Below, in pieces: positions 59,153-64,000 of a stretch of 64,000 bases of DNA. Below the pieces are notes generated by a model. The model had not been told where the DNA came from. It saw only the letters and a program-made list of their open reading frames with translations, and searched no databases. The position numbers were made by a program, and so were the translations under genes. How positions within the stretch are numbered: the stretch's first letter is position 1; each line of letters begins with the position of its first letter. Source of the stretch: Castellaniella sp040276085 (lineage in GTDB: Bacteria > Pseudomonadota > Gammaproteobacteria > Burkholderiales > Burkholderiaceae_B); assembly GCF_040276085.1 (NCBI RefSeq), contig NZ_JBELOK010000003.1, forward strand, positions 186,001 through 250,000. Reading direction: 5' to 3'.

Positions 59153-60412
59153 ATGACCGAGCCTCGCGATCTCCTGACCCGCATGTTTCACGCTGCCGTT
59201 CGCGCAGCCCAGCCCGAGCACTGTATTCCGGCATTCCTGCCCAAACCGCCCAAGGGGCGTACCCTCGTCATTGGCGCCGGCAAAGCATCGGCCGCCATGG
59301 CTCAGGCACTGGAAAAACACTGGGCCGGCCCCCTCTCGGGTGTGGTGGTGACGCGTTATGGCTATGCCGTTCCCTGCCGACACATCGAAATCATCGAGGC
59401 CGCACATCCGGTGCCCGACGAAGCCGGCGAACGCGCTGCCAAACGACTCTTTGAAGCCGTCCGCGGGCTTGGCGCAGACGATCTCGTCATCTGCCTGATT
59501 TCCGGTGGCGGCTCGTCCCTGCTGCCCATGCCGGGGCCCGGCGTCACGCTGGCCGACAAACAGGCCATCAATCGCGCCTTGCTTAAATCCGGCGCCACCA
59601 TCTCCGAGATGAACTGCGTGCGCCGCCACCTGTCAGGCATCAAAGGTGGGCGCCTGGCCGCTGCCTGTGCGCCTGCCCGCGTGGTCAACCTGCTGATTTC
59701 CGACGTCCCCGGAGATGCGCCCAGCGATATTGCCTCCGGCCCCACCGTAGCCGACCCCACCCACTGCAGCGACGCACTGGAGATCGTGCAGCGCTACGGC
59801 ATCACCCTACCGGCGGGTGCCCGGGCGCTGCTCGAATCCGGCCAGGGCGAAACCCTGAAACCGGGCGACAAAGCCTTGTCCCGCGTTGAAACACACCTGA
59901 TCGCCACCCCTCAGATGGCGCTGGAAGCCGCCGCCGAAGTGGCGCGCGAGGCTGGCATCACACCAGTATTGCTGGGCGATCGCATCGAAGGCGAGGCCCG
60001 GGATGTGGGTAAAGTGCTGGCCGGCATCGCCCTGCAGGTGCGCGCCCACAACCAGCCGGCTGCCGCGCCCTGCGTGCTGCTCTCGGGGGGTGAAACCACG
60101 GTTACCGTGCGTGGCCAGGGCCGTGGCGGGCGTAATGTCGAGTGCCTGCTGTCCAGTGCCATTGCACTGGATGGCGCCAAAGATGTGTACGGCCTGGCAG
60201 GCGACACTGACGGTGTGGACGGCCAGGAAGAAATCGCGGGTGCACTCATCACCCCGGATACGCTGGCACGCGCCTGGCAGGCCGGCATGCCACCGCGCCA
60301 GTTTCTGGATAACAATGACGGCCATGGGTTTTTCGAAGCGCTGGGCAACTCCCTGGTTACCGGCCCTACACTCACCAACGTCAACGATTTCCGTGCACTA
60401 CTGATTCTTTAA
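59153..60412 (+). CDS. ttuD: Glycerate 2-kinase (GckA/TtuD, MOFRL family)
   Basis: The 419-residue protein belongs to the MOFRL/GCKA family. Family members were long named hydroxypyruvate reductase, but phosphorylate D-glycerate to 2-phosphoglycerate. Marks are LVIGAGKASAAMAQAL, the acidic CLISGGGSSLLPMPGPGVTLADKQAINRALLKSGATISEMNCVRRHLSGIKGGRLA, and the C-terminal MOFRL segment with LLSGGETTVTVRGQGRGGRNVECLLS and AGDTDGVDGQEEIAGA. Placement after glxR, with pyk downstream, favours 2-kinase activity: 2-phosphoglycerate enters glycolysis via enolase. The two hairpins upstream may lower its relative expression. Confidence 0.88.
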   Translation: MTEPRDLLTRMFHAAVRAAQPEHCIPAFLPKPPKGRTLVIGAGKASAAMAQALEKHWAGPLSGVVVTRYGYAVPCRHIEIIEAAHPVPDEAGERAAKRLFEAVRGLGADDLVICLISGGGSSLLPMPGPGVTLADKQAINRALLKSGATISEMNCVRRHLSGIKGGRLAAACAPARVVNLLISDVPGDAPSDIASGPTVADPTHCSDALEIVQRYGITLPAGARALLESGQGETLKPGDKALSRVETHLIATPQMALEAAAEVAREAGITPVLLGDRIEGEARDVGKVLAGIALQVRAHNQPAAAPCVLLSGGETTVTVRGQGRGGRNVECLLSSAIALDGAKDVYGLAGDTDGVDGQEEIAGALITPDTLARAWQAGMPPRQFLDNNDGHGFFEALGNSLVTGPTLTNVNDFRALLIL

Positions 60413-60433
60413 CCCCACCACAGGAGACTCCCC

Positions 60434-60829
60434 ATGAAAACGATCCGCATCCTGACTCTCGAAGACGCCCGCAAGATGGCATCCGCGGCAGAAGCCGAGG
60501 CACGCACACAAGGCTGGAACGTCAGCATCGCCATCTGCGATGCAGGGGGGCATGCGCTGTGGCTGCAACGAATGGATGGGGCGCCCCTGATGAGCGCCAT
60601 GATTGCCCCTGAAAAAGCCCGCACCTGCGTGCTCAGCGGCAAGCCCAGCAAGGTATACGAAGAAATGGTTAACAAAGGCCGGTATTCGGCATTGTCGATG
60701 CCGGTGATGCCCCTCGAAGGGGGCGAACCCATCATGGAGCAGGGTCAGGTGATCGGCGCAGTCGGCGTCTCGGGCGTACAAGCCGCCCAGGACGCGCAAG
60801 TGGCTCGCGCCGGCATCAGCGCCCTGTAA
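60434..60829 (+). CDS. glcG: GlcG/HbpS-like protein (DUF336)
   Basis: A 131-residue single-domain protein of the GlcG/HbpS family (previously DUF336): MKTIRILTLEDARKMASAAEAEARTQGWNVSIAICDAGGHALWLQRMDGAPLMSAMIAPEKARTC and GGEPIMEQGQVIGAVGVSGVQAAQDAQVARAGI are the conserved core. Related proteins bind haem or act as small-molecule sensors; in E. coli glcG is part of the glycolate oxidase operon, function uncertain. There is no signal peptide here, so it should be cytoplasmic. It sits 21 bases after the kinase gene and 33 before pyk, so it is fully inside the operon. Confidence 0.88.
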   Translation: MKTIRILTLEDARKMASAAEAEARTQGWNVSIAICDAGGHALWLQRMDGAPLMSAMIAPEKARTCVLSGKPSKVYEEMVNKGRYSALSMPVMPLEGGEPIMEQGQVIGAVGVSGVQAAQDAQVARAGISAL

Positions 60830-60862
60830 CGTTTTGACGATTCGTCAACAAGGATATTTTGC

Positions 60863-62299
60863 ATGACCCGCGAACGACGTGCCCGCATTCTGGCCACCCT
60901 GGGCCCGGCCAGCTCCACCCCCGACCAAATCCGCGCCCTGGTGAACGCCGGCGCCAATGTGTTTCGGCTTAATTTCAGCCACGGCACCCACGAGGACCAC
61001 GCCGAACGCTACCGCATCATCCGCCAGATCGAGCAGGACATCGGCCGGCCCATCGGCATCCTGATGGATCTGCAAGGCCCCAAGCTGCGCGTGGGCAAAA
61101 TGGCGGGCGGCAAGGTTACCCTGCAGGCGGGCCAGCCGTTCCGGCTGGATCTGGACGCCGCCGAAGGCGATGCCCGGCGCGCCCATCTGCCCCACCCCGA
61201 AATCTTTGCCGCACTGGAAGACGGCACCGACCTGCTGCTGGACGATGGCAAGCTGCGCCTGCGGGTAGACCAGCATGGCCCCGATTTTGCCGAAACCACT
61301 GTGATGGTGGGCGGGCCGTTGTCCGATCGCAAGGGGGTCAATGTCCCCGGGGTGATCCTGCCGATTTCGCCCCTTACCGCCAAAGACCGCGATGACCTCG
61401 CATTTGGGCTGTCGCTGGGGGTGGATTGGGTGGCGCTGTCTTTTGTGCAACGCCCCGAAGACATCACCGAGGCACGCCAGCTGATTGGCGATCAGGCCTG
61501 GATCATGGCCAAGCTGGAGAAGCCCGCCGCTATCGACCACCTGGATGGCATCATCGAACAGGCCGACGGCATCATGGTGGCCCGCGGCGATCTGGGGGTC
61601 GAGCTTCCCCCCCAGCGCGTGCCGGTACTGCAACAGCGCATCGTGCGTCATGCCCGCGCCGCCGGCAAGCCGGTGGTGGTGGCCACCCAGATGCTCGAGT
61701 CCATGATCACCTCGCCCGTACCCACGCGGGCCGAGGCCTCGGATGTGGCTACGGCCGTGTACAGCGGCGCCGATGCCGTGATGCTGTCGGCAGAATCTGC
61801 CTCGGGCCAGTATCCGCTTGAAGCCGTCACCATCATGAACAACATCATCCGCGAGGTAGAGTCCGACCCATCGTGGCGCGACAACCTGGATGCCACCCAC
61901 AGCCAGGCCGAATCCAATATACCCGACGCCATCTGCTGTGCCCTGCGCCGGGTAGCCGGCCTGCTGCAGCCGGCGGCCACCGTGGCCTACACGGCGTCGG
62001 GGTTTAGCGCCTTGCGGGCCAGCCGCGAGCGCCCCACCACCCCCATCCTGGCCCTGACACCCGAGCAGCGCACCGCCCGGCGTCTGGCCCTCGTCTGGGG
62101 CGTGCGGCCGGTGCATTTTCCCGAACAACTGCAAGAATCCAGCGAGATAATTGCTTGCGCCACCCAGGCAGCCTGCACCGCCGGCCTGGCACAACCTGGC
62201 GATACCCTGATTGTGATTGCCGGTTTGCCGTTTGGCCGCAGCGGCAGCACCAATTTGCTGCATATTTCGCAGGTGCCTGAAACGCAAAAGGCCTGCTGA
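60863..62299 (+). CDS. pyk: Pyruvate kinase
   Basis: A 478-residue pyruvate kinase that converts phosphoenolpyruvate to pyruvate with ATP formation. The catalytic barrel opens RRARILATLGPASSTPDQIRALVNAGANVFRLNFSHG, with PKLRVGK (ADP site). The active-site lysine and magnesium ligands are in IMAKLEKPAAIDHLDGIIEQADGIMVARGDLGVELP, and the loop APTRAEASD-like motif is PTRAEASDVATAVYSGADAVMLSAESASGQYPLEAV. It is the last gene of the glycerate operon and the third step after enolase, so the operon joins glyoxylate to pyruvate. Pseudomonas keeps a pyk paralogue in the same position. This is probably the inducible second pyk, not the main housekeeping one. Confidence 0.93.
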   Translation: MTRERRARILATLGPASSTPDQIRALVNAGANVFRLNFSHGTHEDHAERYRIIRQIEQDIGRPIGILMDLQGPKLRVGKMAGGKVTLQAGQPFRLDLDAAEGDARRAHLPHPEIFAALEDGTDLLLDDGKLRLRVDQHGPDFAETTVMVGGPLSDRKGVNVPGVILPISPLTAKDRDDLAFGLSLGVDWVALSFVQRPEDITEARQLIGDQAWIMAKLEKPAAIDHLDGIIEQADGIMVARGDLGVELPPQRVPVLQQRIVRHARAAGKPVVVATQMLESMITSPVPTRAEASDVATAVYSGADAVMLSAESASGQYPLEAVTIMNNIIREVESDPSWRDNLDATHSQAESNIPDAICCALRRVAGLLQPAATVAYTASGFSALRASRERPTTPILALTPEQRTARRLALVWGVRPVHFPEQLQESSEIIACATQAACTAGLAQPGDTLIVIAGLPFGRSGSTNLLHISQVPETQKAC

Positions 62300-62322
62300 T
62301 TGCAGGCTAAAGCCCAATAACA

Positions 62323-63516
62323 TCAGGGGCCGACAACCCCACGGTCACGTAGCGTGGCGATCCGCTCGTCATCCATGCCAAATGCGTGCAGCACTTCGTC
62401 GGTGTGCTGGCCCAACAAGGGGCTGGGACGCCGGATTTGCTGCGGTGTGGCTGAAAATTTGCTGGCAAAGCCCAGCGTTTTAACCAGCCCCACCGTAGGA
62501 TGATCAAACTGCTGGACCATCCCGCGAGCGACATAATGCGGATCGGCCAGCATCTCTGAAAAGCGGTTGATGGGGCCGGCCGGCACACCAGCCGCATCGC
62601 AGCGCTGAATCCAGAAGGCAGTGTCCTCTTTGGCCAGCTCGGCTTCAATGAGCGGCTCAAGCACCTCAATGTGGGCCTTGCGATCTGAGTTGGTGAGGAA
62701 TCGTGGATCCTGAATCCACTCAGGCCTGGTAACGACATCCTCGCAAAAGCGCTCCCAGGTGCGCTGGTTGGCACACCCCAGCACCAGATAGCCGTTGCGC
62801 GTGGCCAGTGACTGATACGGCGCAGACACCCGATGACGCCAGCCATCGGCGTGGGGCTCTCGCCCCTCGGCAAAATAGGCGGCTGCCTCCCAGGTAAACC
62901 AGGGGATGCCACACTCGCTGATCGCGACATCCACATGCTGGCCTTCGCCGGTTTTTTGCCGATGAATATACGCAGCCAGAATGGAATACAGGGCGGTAAT
63001 GCCCGCACCGATGTCATAGACAGCCACGCCGGTTTTCAGGGGCCTGCCTCCTGGCTCGCCTGTCATCGACATCAGGCCCGTGGCACCTTGGGCGACCAAA
63101 TCAAACCCACCCTTGTTGCGATAGGGGCCGCTTTGGCCATAGCCTGAAATAGAGCAATAAATAAGGCCGGGATTAATTTTGCGTAGTGTCTCGTAATCCA
63201 CCGCCAAGGATTGTGTCACCCCGGGCCGGTAGTTCTCGACCACGATATCGCTTTGGCGTGCCATGTCGTAGAAAACCTCGCGCACGGCTTCGTCCTTGAG
63301 GTTGAGTGCCACGCTGCGCTTATTGCGATTGATCTGCATGAAGCAAGTGGATTCGCCCTCGACAAACGGCCCCATCTGGCGGGAGTCATCCCCCCCTTTG
63401 ATTTTCTCGATCTTGATGACATCGGCGCCCATATCGGCCAGCACCATGGTGCAATAGGGCCCCGCCATAATCTGTGACATATCCAGTACCTGGACACCTT
63501 CTAGCGGCAAAGACAT
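62323..63516 (-). CDS. Class III acyl-CoA transferase (CaiB/BaiF family)
   Basis: A 397-residue protein of the CoA-transferase family III. It opens SLPLEGVQVLDMSQIMAGPYCTMVLADMGADVIKIEKIKGGDD, the typical family start, and has the catalytic aspartate (Asp168) in VAVYDIGAGITALYSILAA. The conserved RPLKTGVAVYDIGAG and RNKRSVALNLK segments also fit. It moves CoA between carboxylic acids; the specific acids are unknown. The gene is convergent with pyk and lies 15 bases after an enoyl-CoA hydratase gene on the same strand, so the two probably work together on one acid. Confidence 0.9.
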   Translation of the reverse strand: MSLPLEGVQVLDMSQIMAGPYCTMVLADMGADVIKIEKIKGGDDSRQMGPFVEGESTCFMQINRNKRSVALNLKDEAVREVFYDMARQSDIVVENYRPGVTQSLAVDYETLRKINPGLIYCSISGYGQSGPYRNKGGFDLVAQGATGLMSMTGEPGGRPLKTGVAVYDIGAGITALYSILAAYIHRQKTGEGQHVDVAISECGIPWFTWEAAAYFAEGREPHADGWRHRVSAPYQSLATRNGYLVLGCANQRTWERFCEDVVTRPEWIQDPRFLTNSDRKAHIEVLEPLIEAELAKEDTAFWIQRCDAAGVPAGPINRFSEMLADPHYVARGMVQQFDHPTVGLVKTLGFASKFSATPQQIRRPSPLLGQHTDEVLHAFGMDDERIATLRDRGVVGP

Positions 63517-63531
63517 CGCGGTTTCCTTTCT

Positions 63532-64000
63532 TTATCGGCCATGCCATACCGGCCGGCGTTTCTGTAAAAATGCCTCGACGGCATCGTGAAAATCCTCGCT
63601 GCCATAGCACAGACGGATCAGGTCCTCGGCGGCCTCTGGGCTGGCCCGACGCACCATCTGGGTACGTCTGATGGCGGTTTTCATGGCCGTTAGCGTGAGT
63701 GGCGCCAGGCCCTGAATCTCGGTGATGACATCCTCTATTTTTTGCACCATCTCGGATGTCTCATATATGGCATTAACCACACCGGCAGCCAGCGCCTCCT
63801 GAGCTGTGATCATGCGTCCCAGCATCAGGAGCTCTTTGGCACGGGCGACCCCCACAAAATCCAGCAAAAGCGCCACATTGGCCATCGAAAGACAATTGCC
63901 CAATGTGCGGGCGATAGGCACACCCAGACGCAGCGCAGGATCTGCATAGCGAAAGTCGCACGCCAAGGCAATAGGCACACCACCGCCGGCACATATCCCG
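63532..64000 (-). CDS. Enoyl-CoA hydratase/isomerase family protein, 3' part
   Basis: The frame runs from the window edge to the stop at 63532 and is incomplete at its 5' end. The oxyanion-hole motif of crotonases is seen at the edge, GICAGGGVPIALACDFRYADP, followed by the helix TLGNCLSMANVALLLDFVGVARAKELLMLGRMITAQEALAAGVVNAIYE, the crotonase fold, and a C-terminal RRPVWHGR. The GTG at 63978 is internal, not the start. The likely activity is hydration of an enoyl-CoA; substrate unknown. It is followed by the CoA-transferase gene after 15 bases, probably one operon. Confidence 0.88.
   Translation of the reverse strand, partial: GICAGGGVPIALACDFRYADPALRLGVPIARTLGNCLSMANVALLLDFVGVARAKELLMLGRMITAQEALAAGVVNAIYETSEMVQKIEDVITEIQGLAPLTLTAMKTAIRRTQMVRRASPEAAEDLIRLCYGSEDFHDAVEAFLQKRRPVWHGR

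Noticed and set aside
60845..62323. Minus-strand frame of 492 codons opposite pyk, and a similar one at 56557-58095 opposite gcl/hyi
   Set aside because: Both are antisense frames to well supported enzymes; high GC at third positions keeps the complementary frame open. No ribosome-binding site or domain.

Overview
The window is a gene-dense, GC-rich chromosomal stretch with no rRNA, tRNA, prophage, insertion sequence or CRISPR array that I can see. Protein families and gene order point to a betaproteobacterium of the Burkholderiales, most likely the family Alcaligenaceae (Bordetella, Achromobacter, Castellaniella, Pusillimonas type). The clues are a long-type LeuA, DUF1840, an smg-linked type IA topoisomerase with a lysine/alanine-rich tail, a LiuR-type leucine catabolic operon containing aceK, and a gcl-hyi-glxR-ttuD-pyk operon. 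The family assignment is inference; the genus cannot be fixed from sequence alone.

Layout. 1-2.8 kb: the 5' end of an rpoN (sigma-54) gene reading out of the window, a small divergent membrane protein, and leuA preceded by a leucine-codon leader peptide with a candidate attenuator. 2.8-7.4 kb: two small uncharacterised genes (one DUF1840) and a 1252-residue Rhs/YD-repeat protein with a Sec signal and a DUF2235-type hydrolase at its C-terminus. 7.4-10.6 kb: argS, an FtsN-like SPOR protein and dsbA, followed by a 226-bp nested palindrome and a strong terminator. 11-13.4 kb: a metC-like lyase and an MBL-fold hydrolase on the minus strand. 13.5-21.9 kb: the leucine/isovalerate catabolic operon liuR-liuA-aceK-thiolase-liuB-liuD behind a perfect LiuR-type operator. 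21.9-26.2 kb: smg, gluQ and topB. 26.3-34.4 kb: two complete TRAP transporters, one on each strand, flanking an orphan acetolactate-synthase-type large subunit. 34.5-37.4 kb: TauE/SafE permease, YaeQ and AMP nucleosidase. 37.4-48.6 kb: purine catabolism (guanine deaminase, xanthine dehydrogenase A/B/C, AzgA-type purine permease, uraD, allA) with two LysR regulators. 48.6-54.3 kb: a branched-chain-amino-acid-type ABC transporter and a DMT permease. 54.3-62.3 kb: a LysR gene divergent from a glyoxylate-to-pyruvate operon (gcl, hyi, glxR, glycerate kinase, GlcG-like protein, pyk). 62.3-64 kb: a class III CoA transferase and the 3' part of an enoyl-CoA hydratase gene.

How it fits together. The right-hand 27 kb reads as a carbon and nitrogen recovery route. 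AMP, guanine and hypoxanthine are converted to xanthine and urate. The ureide intermediates are processed by UraD and AllA to glyoxylate. Gcl, GlxR and glycerate kinase turn glyoxylate into glycerate phosphate, and Pyk completes the route to pyruvate. Several central ureide steps (urate oxidation, hydroxyisourate hydrolysis, allantoin and allantoate hydrolysis) are not encoded here. The left-hand liu operon degrades leucine to acetyl-CoA units, and its aceK gene can steer that acetyl-CoA into the glyoxylate shunt.

Nothing here is an obviously new multi-gene system. The items most worth a second look are the leu leader, aceK inside the liu operon, the secreted Rhs-DUF2235 protein without an evident partner, the two intergenic palindromic elements, and the TRAP-synthase-TRAP arrangement.
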